From NCBI RefSeq assembly GCF_005155025.1, contig NZ_CP039731.1:1612001-1676000 (forward strand): DNA of 64,000 nt, in the 5' to 3' direction. Below, piece by piece: positions 17,878 through 27,071 of this stretch (positions are counted from its first letter, which is position 1; every line of letters starts with the position of its first letter). A program made the translations under genes and the position numbers. This DNA is from Aquitalea aquatilis. GTDB taxonomy: Bacteria > Pseudomonadota > Gammaproteobacteria > Burkholderiales > Chromobacteriaceae. Below the pieces are notes generated by a model. It had not been told where the DNA came from. It worked only from the letters and a program-made list of their open reading frames with translations, and searched no databases.

Positions 17878-19050
17878 ATGACGAAAATGAGCGAACAGAA
17901 ATTCCTGCCCTTTGCCCTGCCGGATATCGGCGAAGAAGAAATCAATGAAGTGGTGGATGCCCTGCGTTCCGGCTGGGTGACTACTGGGCCCAAGACCAAG
18001 CAGTTCGAAGCCGACTTTGCCGCCTTCATCGGCGAAGGCGTGGAAGCCATTGCGGTGAACTCCGCCACCGCCGGCCTGCATCTGGCGCTGGAAGCCATCG
18101 GCATCCAGCCCGGTGACGAAGTGATTGTCCCCAGCTACACCTTTACCGCCACCGCCGAAGTGGTGCGTTATCTGGGGGCGGATCCGGTCTGTGTCGATGT
18201 GGACCCGGCCAGCTTCAATATCAGCCCGGCTGCCATCCGTGCTGCCATCACGCCGAAAACCCGCGCCATCATGCCAGTACACTTTGCCGGCCTTGCCTGC
18301 GAGATGGACGAGATTCTGGCCATCGCCCGCGAACACGGCCTGAAGGTGGTGGAAGACGCCGCCCATGCGCTGCCCACCCGTTACAAGGGCAAGCTGATCG
18401 GCACGCTGGATTCGGATGTCACCGTGTTCAGCTTCTACGCCAACAAGACCATGACCACCGGCGAGGGTGGCATGGTGGTGTCGAAGAACAAGGACCTCAT
18501 CGCCCGCTGCAAGATCATGCGTCTGCACGGCATCAGCCGCGATGCCTTCGACCGCTATGTGTCCAAGACCCCGGCCTGGTTCTACGAAGTGGTCGCCCCC
18601 GGCTTCAAATACAATATGCCGGACACCGCCGCGGCCATGGGCATTCACCAGTTGAAGAAAATTGCCGGCTTCCAGCAAAAGCGTGAGTTGATGGCCGCCC
18701 GTTTCGACCGTGAACTGGCCGACCTGCCGCTGATCCTGCCAGCGCGTCCGGCCGATGCCGCCGGCCAGCATGCCTGGCATCTGTATCCGGTGCGTATCAA
18801 GCCGGAGGCCGGCATCAGCCGCGACGACTTCATCCTGCGCATGGCCGAGAAGGGCATTGGCTGCTCGGTGCACTTCATTCCGCTGCACCGCCAGCCGGTA
18901 TGGCGTGATGGCTACCAATTGGCGCGCAGTGCCTTCCCGGTGGCTGATGCCGCCTTCGAGGCCGAAGTCACCCTGCCGCTGTACACCCGCATGAACGAGG
19001 ACGATCAGACCCGCGTGATCGCTGCGGTTCGCGAGATTCTGGGCGCATGA
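17878..19050 (+). CDS. DegT-family sugar aminotransferase (PglE-like)
   Basis: PLP-dependent aminotransferase of 390 residues, predicted to aminate C4 of a UDP-4-keto-6-deoxy sugar. The PLP lysine is in [17 protein letters not shown]. The start [24 protein letters not shown] and the [21 protein letters not shown] stretch are typical of PglE/WecE/ArnB-like enzymes. ATG at 17878 and 17887 are both possible; GAAG before the second makes them hard to separate. Its stop overlaps the initiating transferase start as ATGA, and a 4,6-dehydratase follows, so these three enzymes likely make and load the first sugar. Confidence 0.87.
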   Translation: MTKMSEQKFLPFALPDIGEEEINEVVDALRSGWVTTGPKTKQFEADFAAFIGEGVEAIAVNSATAGLHLALEAIGIQPGDEVIVPSYTFTATAEVVRYLGADPVCVDVDPASFNISPAAIRAAITPKTRAIMPVHFAGLACEMDEILAIAREHGLKVVEDAAHALPTRYKGKLIGTLDSDVTVFSFYANKTMTTGEGGMVVSKNKDLIARCKIMRLHGISRDAFDRYVSKTPAWFYEVVAPGFKYNMPDTAAAMGIHQLKKIAGFQQKRELMAARFDRELADLPLILPARPADAAGQHAWHLYPVRIKPEAGISRDDFILRMAEKGIGCSVHFIPLHRQPVWRDGYQLARSAFPVADAAFEAEVTLPLYTRMNEDDQTRVIAAVREILGA

Positions 19051-19724
19051 GCCAGCCGCGTGACTCCGGGCTGGGCCAGTCCCCGGCCTTGCTGCCGCCG
19101 TGCTGCCGCCCGCCGGGTGCAGGTTCGCCGCTGCTCAAGCGCTTGTTCGACCTGATCGCGGCCAGTGCCGGCCTGCTGCTGCTGGCGCTGCCGCTGCTGC
19201 TGGTCGCCTTGTGGATCAAGCTGGACTCACCCGGCCCGGTGTTTTTCCGCCAGGTGCGGGTAGGACGCGGCGGCCTGCTGTTCCGCATTCACAAGTTCCG
19301 TACCATGCAGGTGAATACCGAGGTGCAAGGCCAGCTCACCGTGGGGGCGGACAGCCGCGTCACCGGGGCCGGGCGTTTTCTGCGCAAGAGCAAGCTGGAT
19401 GAACTGCCGCAATTGCTGGACGTGCTGTTCGGCGACATGAGCCTGGTTGGCCCGCGCCCGGAAGTGCCCAAGTACGTGGCACATTACCCGGAGGATGTGC
19501 GCGACATCGTGCTATCGGTGCGCCCCGGCATCACCGACTGGGCCTCCATCCGCATGATCGACGAAAATGAAATCCTCGGTCGTGCCGCCGATCCGGAGCA
19601 GGCCTATATCGAACAGGTACTGCCGGAAAAGCTGGGCTACTACGTGCGCTATGCGCAAACCCACAGCCTGCTGGAAGATATCCGCATCATCTTTGCCACC
19701 TTGCTGAAAATCGTGCTGCGCTGA
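19047..19724 (+). CDS. Initiating sugar-phosphate transferase (PglC/WbpL-like, bacterial sugar transferase family)
   Basis: Monotopic membrane enzyme that moves a sugar-1-phosphate from a UDP-sugar to undecaprenyl phosphate and starts each repeat unit. The 225-residue product has one hydrophobic re-entrant helix (about residues 33-56: [23 protein letters not shown]), then [47 protein letters not shown] and a conserved C-terminal helix. These are the hallmarks of the PF02397 family. The first 28 residues, rich in Pro and Cys, exceed the normal length, so a later start cannot be excluded. Context with the PglE- and PglF-like genes suggests a bacillosamine-type sugar. Confidence 0.9.
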   Translation: MSQPRDSGLGQSPALLPPCCRPPGAGSPLLKRLFDLIAASAGLLLLALPLLLVALWIKLDSPGPVFFRQVRVGRGGLLFRIHKFRTMQVNTEVQGQLTVGADSRVTGAGRFLRKSKLDELPQLLDVLFGDMSLVGPRPEVPKYVAHYPEDVRDIVLSVRPGITDWASIRMIDENEILGRAADPEQAYIEQVLPEKLGYYVRYAQTHSLLEDIRIIFATLLKIVLR

Positions 19725-19745
19725 CCGGCGCGAAAGCCAAACGAC

Positions 19746-21629
19746 ATGCTAGACAAACTGCTGACCTTTTCCCGTCACAACAAGATGGCGCTGTTGGCGC
19801 TGATGGATGCCCTGTTGCTGCCATTGGCCCTGTGGAGTGCCGTGGTGCTGCGCCTGGGCGGCTACTGGGACCCGAAGCTGGACCCGTATCTGTGGATCTT
19901 CATCGTGCCGCCGCTGTGGGTGATTCCCATCTTCGTCAAACTGGGCCTGTATCGCGCGGTGCTGAAGTATCTGGACGACAAGATCGTCTACACCGTGTTT
20001 ACCGGGGTGAGCCTGGCGGTGCTGGTGCTGACGGCGGTGATCGTGATGGCGCGTATTGCGCCGTTTCCGCGCTCGTCCATCATCATCTTCTGGATGTTCG
20101 CCATGGCCTATATCGGTGGCAGCCGCTTTGTGCTGCGCGGCCTGGTGCGGCGTATCGATTCGGTGGATGCCCCGCGCGAACACGTCATCATCTATGGTGC
20201 CGGGCAGGCCGGGGTACAACTGCTGCTGGCCTTGCAGGCGGGCAAGGAATACCGGCCGATGGCCTTTGTCGATGACAATCCGGAATGCTGGAAACGCACC
20301 TACCGCGGCCTCAGCGTGCATGCCCCCACCGACCTGCCGCTGCTGATCGAAGACACGGCCGCCAGCTGCATCCTGCTGGCCATGCCCTCGGTCAGCCGTG
20401 GCCGCCAGCGCGAGATTCTGGAATCGCTGGAGCATCTGCGCATTCCCATCAAGCGCCTGCCCGGCATGGCGGATCTGGTGTCCGGCGAAGCGCGGGTGGA
20501 AGAGCTGAAGGAAGTGGAAATCGAAGACCTGCTGGGCCGTGACCCGGTGCCGCCCAGCCCCGAGCTGCTGGCGCGCAATATCCAGGGCCGGGTGGTGATG
20601 GTGACCGGTGCCGGCGGCTCCATCGGCTCCGAGCTGGTGCGGCAGATCGCCCGCAACAATCCGGCGCGCATCGTGCTGTTCGAGCTGACCGAGTTCGCCC
20701 TCTACGCCATCGACCACGAGTTGTCGCAGCTGGCACCGTCCATCCCGCGCACGCCGGTACTGGGGTCGGCCACCGACCATGCCCGGCTGTGTCAGATTAT
20801 GCGCGCCTTCCAGGTGGAAACGGTTTATCACGCCGCCGCGTACAAACACGTGCCGATGGTGGAACACAATCCGGTAGCCGGTATCCTCAACAATGCCTTC
20901 GGTACCGACACCACGGCGCAGGCGGCGGAAGATTGCGGTGTGGATACCTTTGTGCTGATTTCCACCGACAAGGCGGTGCGTCCCACCAATGTGATGGGTG
21001 CCACCAAGCGCCTGGCCGAACTGACCTTGCAGGGCCGCCATGCCCGTGGCAGCAGCACCCGCTTTGTCATGGTGCGTTTTGGCAATGTGCTGGGCAGTTC
21101 CGGCTCGGTGGTGCCCTTGTTCAAGAAGCAGATTCAGGCCGGTGGCCCGGTGACTGTCACCCATCCGGACATCACCCGTTACTTCATGACCATTCCAGAA
21201 GCCGCCCAGCTGGTGATCCAGGCCGGGGCCATGGGCGAGGGCGGTGATGTGTTCGTGCTGGATATGGGCGAGCCGGTGAAGATTGCCGATCTGGCGCGGC
21301 GCATGGTGCATTTGTCCGGATTGGAGGTGCGTGATGACAAGCACCCGAACGGCGACATCGAAATCCGCTTTTCCGGTTTGCGTCCGGGCGAGAAGCTGTA
21401 CGAAGAACTGCTGATTGGCGACAACGTGCTGCCCACCGATCATCCGCGCATCCTGCGGGCGCAGGAATACCATCTGTCCGCGCCGGAACTGGCGCAATTC
21501 ATGCAGCAGCTGGCACAGGCCTGCCAGCAACTGGACGCCGCCAGCGCCTTTGCCTTGATGCAGCAGGTTGTACATGAATTCCGGGCCAGCCCGGCGACCC
21601 AGGACTGGGTGGTGTTGCAGCAGGGCTGA
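19746..21629 (+). CDS. Membrane-bound UDP-GlcNAc 4,6-dehydratase (WbpM/PglF/CapD family)
   Basis: Large nucleotide-sugar dehydratase of 627 residues making UDP-4-keto-6-deoxy-GlcNAc from UDP-GlcNAc. Four hydrophobic segments occupy about residues 13-135. A first Rossmann-like domain follows (IIYGAGQAGVQLLLAL, about 158-173). The catalytic SDR domain begins with VMVTGAGGSIGSELVRQI (about 283-300). LISTDKAVRPTNVMGATKR shows Met-x3-Lys in place of the usual Tyr-x3-Lys, as known for this family. The product would feed the aminotransferase at 17878. It is the last gene of the locus; no terminator is evident after it. Confidence 0.92.
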   Translation: MLDKLLTFSRHNKMALLALMDALLLPLALWSAVVLRLGGYWDPKLDPYLWIFIVPPLWVIPIFVKLGLYRAVLKYLDDKIVYTVFTGVSLAVLVLTAVIVMARIAPFPRSSIIIFWMFAMAYIGGSRFVLRGLVRRIDSVDAPREHVIIYGAGQAGVQLLLALQAGKEYRPMAFVDDNPECWKRTYRGLSVHAPTDLPLLIEDTAASCILLAMPSVSRGRQREILESLEHLRIPIKRLPGMADLVSGEARVEELKEVEIEDLLGRDPVPPSPELLARNIQGRVVMVTGAGGSIGSELVRQIARNNPARIVLFELTEFALYAIDHELSQLAPSIPRTPVLGSATDHARLCQIMRAFQVETVYHAAAYKHVPMVEHNPVAGILNNAFGTDTTAQAAEDCGVDTFVLISTDKAVRPTNVMGATKRLAELTLQGRHARGSSTRFVMVRFGNVLGSSGSVVPLFKKQIQAGGPVTVTHPDITRYFMTIPEAAQLVIQAGAMGEGGDVFVLDMGEPVKIADLARRMVHLSGLEVRDDKHPNGDIEIRFSGLRPGEKLYEELLIGDNVLPTDHPRILRAQEYHLSAPELAQFMQQLAQACQQLDAASAFALMQQVVHEFRASPATQDWVVLQQG

Positions 21630-21690
21630 GAACCGGTTTACGCCCTTTCGCCTTGTCTGCCCCTTCGTTCGCTGGATCGCGAACAGGCTG

Positions 21691-22893
21691 TCAGGCTGTC
21701 GGGAGTCCGTCGCTGATCACCCGGTCACGCCCCAGCTGTTTGGCTTGATACATGCGGGCATCGGCCAGCTCCACCAGCTGGCGGCGGACATTGCATTTGT
21801 CTGCCAGCCGCTCGGCCAGGCCGATGCTGGCGGTCAGCGCCGTGCCATCCGGCCGCTGGCCCAGCCCCTGCTGGCGCAGCCGGTCCAGCGCCAGCCTGGC
21901 CTGGATCATGTCGGTATTGGGCATCAACAGCAGAAACTCTTCACCACCCCAACGCACCAGCACATCGCCACGCCGCACACAGGACAGTGTTTTTTGCACC
22001 AGCTGTTTCAGGGTTTTGTCGCCAGCGGCATGACCAAACTGGTCGTTGATGCTCTTGAAGTGGTCAATGTCGATAAAGGCGATGGCCAGCGGCATCTGGT
22101 TGCGCTCGGCATTGACCAGTTGCAGTTCCAGCATCTCGATACCGCTACGGCGCGAGAAGGCGGTGGTCAGCGGATCGCGGATGGTCTGGCCTACCAGGGC
22201 GATGATAAAGGCCAGCTGGCTGATGCTGGCCAGTGAGGAAACACTCGCCAGCAGCGACAGCAGCCAGAATTCACCCCCGAAGGAAGGCCAGCTGGCGACC
22301 GACCAGTCCAGCGACCAGGCGATGGCATAAGCCAGCAAGACCGGTGTGGCAAAGGCCAGATTCTCGATCAGGGTGAGCGGAAAAATGGAAAAGGCCGCCA
22401 GCAAGACAAAGGGCAGAAAGGCATAACCCGTGCCAATGGCCGCCGATACCCCTTCCAGGTGGTATTGCGTCATCAGCTGGTGCGAGCCGATATAAAACAG
22501 CGTGGGGATGGCAAACAATACCGCCATGCCGCGATAGGCCCCGGATAGCTGACCATCCTGCGGACACCACAAGACCAGCGCCACAAAGGCCAGGGTGGCC
22601 AGCACCCGCATGGTGGCCAGCATCTGCCATAGCCCGGATGGCAGGGTCATGACATCCACCACGATCCACAAAGGGGTGAGCAGGGCAAACAGCAGGGCGA
22701 ACAGACGCACGCGATTGACCAGCATCAGCGCGCGGCGTTGCTCCAACAAGGGCATGTGCTGGTGTGGGCTCAACAGCCAGCTGGTTTCATTACTGGCGAT
22801 CTCGCCGGGCAGCAGGCCAAGAATCCGCCGCCAGATGGTGTGTGTGATTCTCATTGTCAGACAAGTTTTGAGTTTGCAGCATTGTAGGGGCAA
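21691..22893 (-). CDS. Membrane-anchored diguanylate cyclase (GGDEF domain)
   Basis: Predicted to make cyclic di-GMP from GTP. A membrane sensor part with about six hydrophobic segments (residues 62-238) precedes a GGDEF domain: DIDHFKSINDQFGH (275-288) and the active-site GGEEF (316-320). RRGD (307-310) lies exactly five residues before GGEEF and is the product-inhibition I-site, so activity is probably feedback-controlled. No EAL domain is present. The start is TTG at 22893, preceded by GGAGAG; an internal ATG at 22854 has no ribosome site. It is divergent from the LysR gene and convergent with the glycan locus. Confidence 0.88.
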   Translation of the reverse strand: MPLQCCKLKTCLTMRITHTIWRRILGLLPGEIASNETSWLLSPHQHMPLLEQRRALMLVNRVRLFALLFALLTPLWIVVDVMTLPSGLWQMLATMRVLATLAFVALVLWCPQDGQLSGAYRGMAVLFAIPTLFYIGSHQLMTQYHLEGVSAAIGTGYAFLPFVLLAAFSIFPLTLIENLAFATPVLLAYAIAWSLDWSVASWPSFGGEFWLLSLLASVSSLASISQLAFIIALVGQTIRDPLTTAFSRRSGIEMLELQLVNAERNQMPLAIAFIDIDHFKSINDQFGHAAGDKTLKQLVQKTLSCVRRGDVLVRWGGEEFLLLMPNTDMIQARLALDRLRQQGLGQRPDGTALTASIGLAERLADKCNVRRQLVELADARMYQAKQLGRDRVISDGLPTA

Positions 22894-22966
22894 TGTGCTC
22901 TCCGACCTTGTAAAATATCAAATCATGCGGAAATTAGTCGCGAACATTCTGAATAGCTGGCTGATT

Positions 22967-22981
22967 TTAAATAATATTTAA
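22967..22981. promoter_or_regulatory. 15-bp palindrome before LysR gene
   Basis: TTAAATA-A-TATTTAA is a perfect dyad in the 115-bp AT-rich gap between the cyclase and the LysR gene. It fits the T-N11-A type of LysR operator and lies 28 bases before the start, so it may be an autoregulatory site. Confidence 0.35.
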
Positions 22982-23008
22982 TGCTACAAGGCGAAGGAGG
23001 GCTGCCAT

Positions 23009-23920
23009 TTGGAAACCCGCTGGCTGGAAGATTTTCTGGTACTCGCCGACACCGGCAGTTTTACCCGTTCGGCCGAGGTACGCCACCTTACCCAGCCGGC
23101 ATTCTCCCGTCGCATCAAGTCGCTGGAAAGCTGGTTTGGTGCCGATCTGATCGACCGCACCACTTATCCAACGAAACTCACCACGGCTGGCGAGCTGCTG
23201 CGCGAACAGGCGGTGCTGATGCTGGGGCAGATCAACAGCACCCGCGCCCAACTGCGCGGCCTGCAACCGTTGCCGGCCGGCACGCTCAGCCTGGCCGTGC
23301 CGCATACGCTGTCCTTCTCGTTTTTTCCCAAGTGGCTAAGCAGGGTGGAGCAGGGGTTTGGTTCGCTGTCCTGCCGCCTGCAAGCCAGCAATGTGCATGA
23401 TGCGCTGCTGGCATTTGTTGAGGGCGGCTGTGACCTGCTGATGTGCTATCACCACCCCAAGCAGCCGGTAGATTTGGCTGATCCACGCTATAGCGGCTTG
23501 CGCTTGGGAGTGGAATCGTTGCGTCCCTATGTGCGCAGCAAGCCGGATCGCAGCCCGCGCCATGCCTTGCCCGGCAGCGCCGCCCAGCCACTGCCCTTTC
23601 TGGGCTATGCCAGTAATGCCTATTTCCGCCTGATGACCGACCTGATTCTGGAAGCGGCCCCGGAGCCCACTTTCCTGTCGCTACGCTATGAAACCGATAT
23701 GGCGGAAGGTCTGAAAAACATGGTGCTGGAAGGGCATGGCGTGGCGTTTTTGCCCACCAGCTCGGTTCAGCGCGAATTGCGTTCGCGCCAGCTGGTGCTG
23801 GCGGCGGACCAGGGCTGGAGCGTGGATATGGAGGTGAGGCTGTACCGCGACAAGAAGCGCAGCCGGCCCGAGCTGGACGCCTTCTGGGATTACCTGGCCG
23901 CCAGTGCCGATCCGGTCTGA
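23009..23920 (+). CDS. LysR-family transcriptional regulator (HypT/YjiE-like)
   Basis: DNA-binding regulator of 303 residues. The winged helix-turn-helix lies at about residues 4-63 (WLEDFLVLADTGSFTRSAE...LTQPAFSRRIKSLE). The ETRWLEDFLVL start and the overall plan resemble E. coli HypT (YjiE), a hypochlorite-response regulator, but most such homologues are uncharacterised. The effector domain follows at about 90-295. The start is TTG at 23009 with GGAGG nine bases upstream; no ATG fits. In several proteobacteria a regulator of this type stands near aspA, as here (two genes downstream). Confidence 0.85.
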   Translation: METRWLEDFLVLADTGSFTRSAEVRHLTQPAFSRRIKSLESWFGADLIDRTTYPTKLTTAGELLREQAVLMLGQINSTRAQLRGLQPLPAGTLSLAVPHTLSFSFFPKWLSRVEQGFGSLSCRLQASNVHDALLAFVEGGCDLLMCYHHPKQPVDLADPRYSGLRLGVESLRPYVRSKPDRSPRHALPGSAAQPLPFLGYASNAYFRLMTDLILEAAPEPTFLSLRYETDMAEGLKNMVLEGHGVAFLPTSSVQRELRSRQLVLAADQGWSVDMEVRLYRDKKRSRPELDAFWDYLAASADPV

Positions 23921-24038
23921 ATTGGCCCCATTGATCGGGACGAAACCCACCCGCTTTTAGGCGCTTGCCTGCTGCTGCCGGCTGAATATTTTCCTAGCAT
24001 GGCCAACCCTGATGTTGCTCAACACTGGAGAGGCCGAG

Positions 24039-24818
24039 ATGAAATGCAGGAAAGTTATGCAATGGATACTGTGCTGCCTGGCAGTACTGTCGGGGCCGGC
24101 CGCGCTGGCCGCCCCCAGCAATGCCAGCGGACCGGTAGTGGACATCTATTTATTGCGCCACGGCAAAACGCTGTTCAATACCACCAGTCAGGTGCAGGGC
24201 TGGTCGGACACGCCGCTGACCGCGGCAGGCATCAAGGGCGCGGAGGCCGCCGCCAGAGGACTGGCCAGCACGCCCTTCATTGCGGCCTACAGCAGCGATC
24301 TGGGGCGGGCGCGTGCCACTGCCAGAATCGTACTGGCGCAAGGCCAGCGTAAGGGCTTGTCCTTGCAGGAAGACGAGCGCTTCCGCGAATGGAACTATGG
24401 CAGTTTTGAAGGCCGGCCGGATGCCGAAATGTGGACACCCTTGTTCCGCCAGCAGGGCATGGTGTTCGATCCTGGCTGGGGCAACTGGACTGCCTTTACC
24501 CACAAGATGAATGATCGGGCCATTGCACAGGCCATTCACGATAACGACCCGCGTGGCTGGGCGGAAACCTATCCGCAGATCGAAGCGCGACTGCGTGCCG
24601 GCATGCAGGATGTCGTGAGCAAGGCCGTGGCGGCGGGTGGCGGCAATGTGCTGCTGGTCAGCCATGGTGGTGCCATTCTCAGCATCCTCGATATCTTTGT
24701 GCCCGGTCAGGCCAAGAACACCGATATTCCCAATAGCAGCATCACCCTGCTGCGCTATCAGAATGGCCAGTACCAGCTGCTCAACGCCGGCGATGTCAGC
24801 TATCAGCAAGCACGCTGA
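24039..24818 (+). CDS. Exported histidine phosphatase family protein
   Basis: A 259-residue member of the histidine phosphatase (phosphoglycerate mutase-like) superfamily. The phosphoacceptor motif is LLRHGKTLFN, and the second catalytic histidine is in LLVSHGGAILSILD. A signal peptide, MKCRKVMQWILCCLAVLSGPAALA, is visible, so the enzyme is probably periplasmic, unlike glycolytic mutases. The ATG at 24039 has GGAGAGG upstream; an earlier ATG at 24012 would spoil the signal sequence. Substrate unknown: acid phosphatase or phytase-like activity are options. Confidence 0.85.
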   Translation: MKCRKVMQWILCCLAVLSGPAALAAPSNASGPVVDIYLLRHGKTLFNTTSQVQGWSDTPLTAAGIKGAEAAARGLASTPFIAAYSSDLGRARATARIVLAQGQRKGLSLQEDERFREWNYGSFEGRPDAEMWTPLFRQQGMVFDPGWGNWTAFTHKMNDRAIAQAIHDNDPRGWAETYPQIEARLRAGMQDVVSKAVAAGGGNVLLVSHGGAILSILDIFVPGQAKNTDIPNSSITLLRYQNGQYQLLNAGDVSYQQAR

Positions 24819-24838
24819 AGCCTGCGTCAGTTCCTGCG

Positions 24839-24882
24839 AGGGCTGCTCCCGCGATATACCAAGCCGTATTACGGGCAGCCCT
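24839..24882. other. Imperfect hairpin upstream of aspA
   Basis: AGGGCTGCTCCCG (24839-24851) pairs with CGGGCAGCCCT (24872-24882) with one bulged base and a 20-base loop. It follows the phosphatase gene but has no T-run; it may be a weak terminator or an mRNA end structure. Confidence 0.35.
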
Positions 24883-24968
24883 GTCTGAGCAAAACGCCCG
24901 CCACCCAGCTGGTGGACCTGCTGTTTTGGCTGGCCAGCCCGCACTCTGGCCGGGTATTTTCCATGGTT

Positions 24969-24983
24969 ATGCAAAATTTGCAT
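24969..24983. promoter_or_regulatory. 15-bp palindrome upstream of aspA
   Basis: ATGCAAA-A-TTTGCAT is a perfect dyad about 100 bases before the aspA start, a place where a regulator could bind. The nearby LysR protein is one candidate, but this is inference. Confidence 0.35.
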
Positions 24984-25083
24984 GGACTGATTGCGAATCG
25001 GAATTGGCCAAGCCGCTGGCTGGCAGCCTACAGTCTGCCCCCATCACTCCGCGCTGGCGGAGACCATCGACAAGGGTTTCTGC

Positions 25084-26484
25084 ATGTCCACACGTATCGA
25101 ACACGACCTGCTTGGCGATCGCGCCGTTCCGGCTGCTGCCTACTGGGGTGTCCACACCCTGCGCGCGGTGGAAAACTTCCCCATTACCGGTCAGACCATT
25201 GCCAGCTATGGCGACCTGATCATCGCACTGGCGCAGATCAAGAAAGCGGCTGCCCAGGCCAATCGTGATCTGGGGCTGCTGGATGGTGTACGCGCCCAGG
25301 CTATTGTCGATGCCTGCGACGAACTGGTGGATGGCAAGCTGCACGAGCAGTTCGTGGTGGATGTGATTCAAGGTGGGGCAGGGACTTCCACCAATATGAA
25401 TGCCAATGAAGTCATCGCCAACCGCGCGCTGGAGCTGTTGGGCCATGCCAAGGGCGAATACGACAAGCTGCATCCCAACGAACACGTCAACATGAGTCAG
25501 AGTACCAATGACGTGTATCCCACCGCGCTGCGCCTGGCCACTTACTGGGGTGTACTGCGCCTGCAACGCACCATGTTCGTGTTGCGCGAAGCCTTTGCGG
25601 CCAAGGCGGATGAATTCAAAAATGTCTTGAAGATGGGCCGGACCCAGCTGCAAGACGCAGTACCGATGACGCTGGGACAAGAGTTCCAGACCTATGCTGT
25701 GATGCTGGGTGAAGATGAGCAGCGCCTGAGCGAAGCCCGTGCGCTGATGCTGGAAATCAATCTGGGTGCCACTGCCATCGGCACCGGCATCACTGCCCAC
25801 CCGGATTACGCCCGGCTGGTGTGCCTGCACCTGTCCGAACTGACCGGCCTCAAGCTGATGACCGCGCCCAATCTGATCGAAGCCACCCAGGACTGCGGCG
25901 CTTTTGTGCAGCTGTCCGGTGTGCTCAAGCGTGTGGCGGTCAAACTGTCCAAAACCTGCAACGACTTGCGCCTGCTGTCCTCCGGGCCGCGCGCTGGCAT
26001 TGGCGACATCAATCTGCCGGCCCGTCAGGCAGGCTCGTCCATCATGCCGGGCAAGGTCAATCCGGTGATTCCGGAAGTGGTCAACCAGGTGGCCTTTGAA
26101 GTCATCGGCAACGACATGACCATCACCATGGCCGCGGAAGGTGGCCAGCTGCAGCTGAATGCTTTCGAGCCGGTCATCGCCTATAGCATGTTCCGCAGCG
26201 TGCGCCATCTGGCCAATGCCTGCACCACGCTCACCGAGCATTGCGTCAAGGGCATTACCGCCAACGAAGCCAAGCTGCGCGCAGACGTACTCAACTCTAT
26301 TGGCTTGGTGACCGCACTCAATCCCATCATCGGTTACGCCGCAGCTACCGCCGTGGCTGCCGAAGCGCACGCTACCGGTGGCAGTGTCTACGATATCGTG
26401 CTGGAGCGCGGGCTGATGCAGCGCGCCCAACTGGATGAGGCATTGCAGCCGGAAGCCCTGACCCAGCCGCGCTGCTTGTCTTAA
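25084..26484 (+). CDS. aspA: Aspartate ammonia-lyase
   Basis: Cytosolic tetrameric lyase converting L-aspartate to fumarate and ammonia. The 466-residue product has the fumarase/aspartase signature GSSIMPGKVN (residues 317-326), GTSTNMNANEV and NMSQSTNDVYPT for substrate binding. The start RIEHDLLGDRAVPAAAYWGVHTLRAVENF is typical of AspA, not of fumarase C (which begins with EHDS...DLG... and lacks this form). An upstream in-frame ATG at 24991 would add 31 residues that do not fit the family. A strong terminator follows at 26531-26560. Confidence 0.93.
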   Translation: MSTRIEHDLLGDRAVPAAAYWGVHTLRAVENFPITGQTIASYGDLIIALAQIKKAAAQANRDLGLLDGVRAQAIVDACDELVDGKLHEQFVVDVIQGGAGTSTNMNANEVIANRALELLGHAKGEYDKLHPNEHVNMSQSTNDVYPTALRLATYWGVLRLQRTMFVLREAFAAKADEFKNVLKMGRTQLQDAVPMTLGQEFQTYAVMLGEDEQRLSEARALMLEINLGATAIGTGITAHPDYARLVCLHLSELTGLKLMTAPNLIEATQDCGAFVQLSGVLKRVAVKLSKTCNDLRLLSSGPRAGIGDINLPARQAGSSIMPGKVNPVIPEVVNQVAFEVIGNDMTITMAAEGGQLQLNAFEPVIAYSMFRSVRHLANACTTLTEHCVKGITANEAKLRADVLNSIGLVTALNPIIGYAAATAVAAEAHATGGSVYDIVLERGLMQRAQLDEALQPEALTQPRCLS

Positions 26485-26497
26485 AAGGTGTTCTGCT

Positions 26498-26520
26498 GTC
26501 GGTACTTGTCCGGTACCGAC
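26498..26520 (+). other. Hairpin just after aspA
   Basis: GTCGGTAC (26498-26505) pairs with GTACCGAC (26513-26520) over a 7-base loop. It lies between the aspA stop and the stronger terminator and may protect the 3' end of the mRNA. Confidence 0.4.
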
Positions 26521-26530
26521 TTTCCTGTGT

Positions 26531-26560
26531 TGGCCGGGTATTTACCCGGCCATTTTTTTT
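26531..26560 (+). terminator. Rho-independent terminator of aspA
   Basis: The stem TGGCCGGGTA/TACCCGGCCA is perfect over 10 bp and is followed by eight Ts (26553-26560), a textbook intrinsic terminator. Confidence 0.9.
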
Positions 26561-26627
26561 GCTGGCTTGTGCCGAGGGAGGGCTGGATGTATAAGTGTAT
26601 TGTGCATTGCACAAAAAGGAGTGGAAC

Positions 26628-26984
26628 ATGACACAAGCCCTCATCTGGTGGCTGGAGAACAGCCCCCGCTGGCTAAGCAGCTTCAGCGCGCAATGGCGTT
26701 GCCAGCAAGAAGTATTGCGTGCGGCCACCTTCCATACCGGTCACGTGTTGTGCAGCCCGGCGCCCTTGCCGGACAAGCTGTCCCGCTTGCTACGCCGTTC
26801 CTGTTCTGATGCCATCACCCTGCTGCATGACCATGGCGAGGTGCAATTGCAGCTGTGCAGCCAGTTGCCTGCGCCACAACACGACCCCTGCCAGCTGTAT
26901 ACCCTGGGGCAGCGCTTGCAGCAGCGTACCGGCGAGGCCTGCCTGCACGGCCTGGTCGATATCGGGCGCGCCCTGTCGCGCTGA
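26628..26984 (+). CDS. Hypothetical protein
   Basis: I do not recognise this 118-residue protein. It has no signal peptide or membrane segment. It is rich in Leu, Gln and Arg, with seven cysteines that do not form a clear metal motif, and the N-terminal region has WWLENSPRWL. The ATG at 26628 is preceded by AAAAAGGAG with good spacing, which is the main evidence that it is a gene, along with GC3-rich codon use in this frame. It lies after the aspA terminator and before the DUF2164 gene on the same strand. Confidence 0.6.
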   Translation: MTQALIWWLENSPRWLSSFSAQWRCQQEVLRAATFHTGHVLCSPAPLPDKLSRLLRRSCSDAITLLHDHGEVQLQLCSQLPAPQHDPCQLYTLGQRLQQRTGEACLHGLVDIGRALSR

Positions 26985-27071
26985 TTGTGCGGCCGTGGCG
27001 GTGCGAATGGCTTTGCAGTCGCTGCTGGGCAGGGCACAATGCCGCTCTTTACGCATTCAGAGAGTCCCGCC

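Noticed and set aside
19749-21575. 608-residue minus-strand open frame
   Set aside because: Antisense shadow of the WbpM-like gene; His/Gln-rich sequence without domains.
24967-26430. 487-residue minus-strand frame opposite aspA
   Set aside because: Antisense shadow; aspA is unmistakable on the plus strand.
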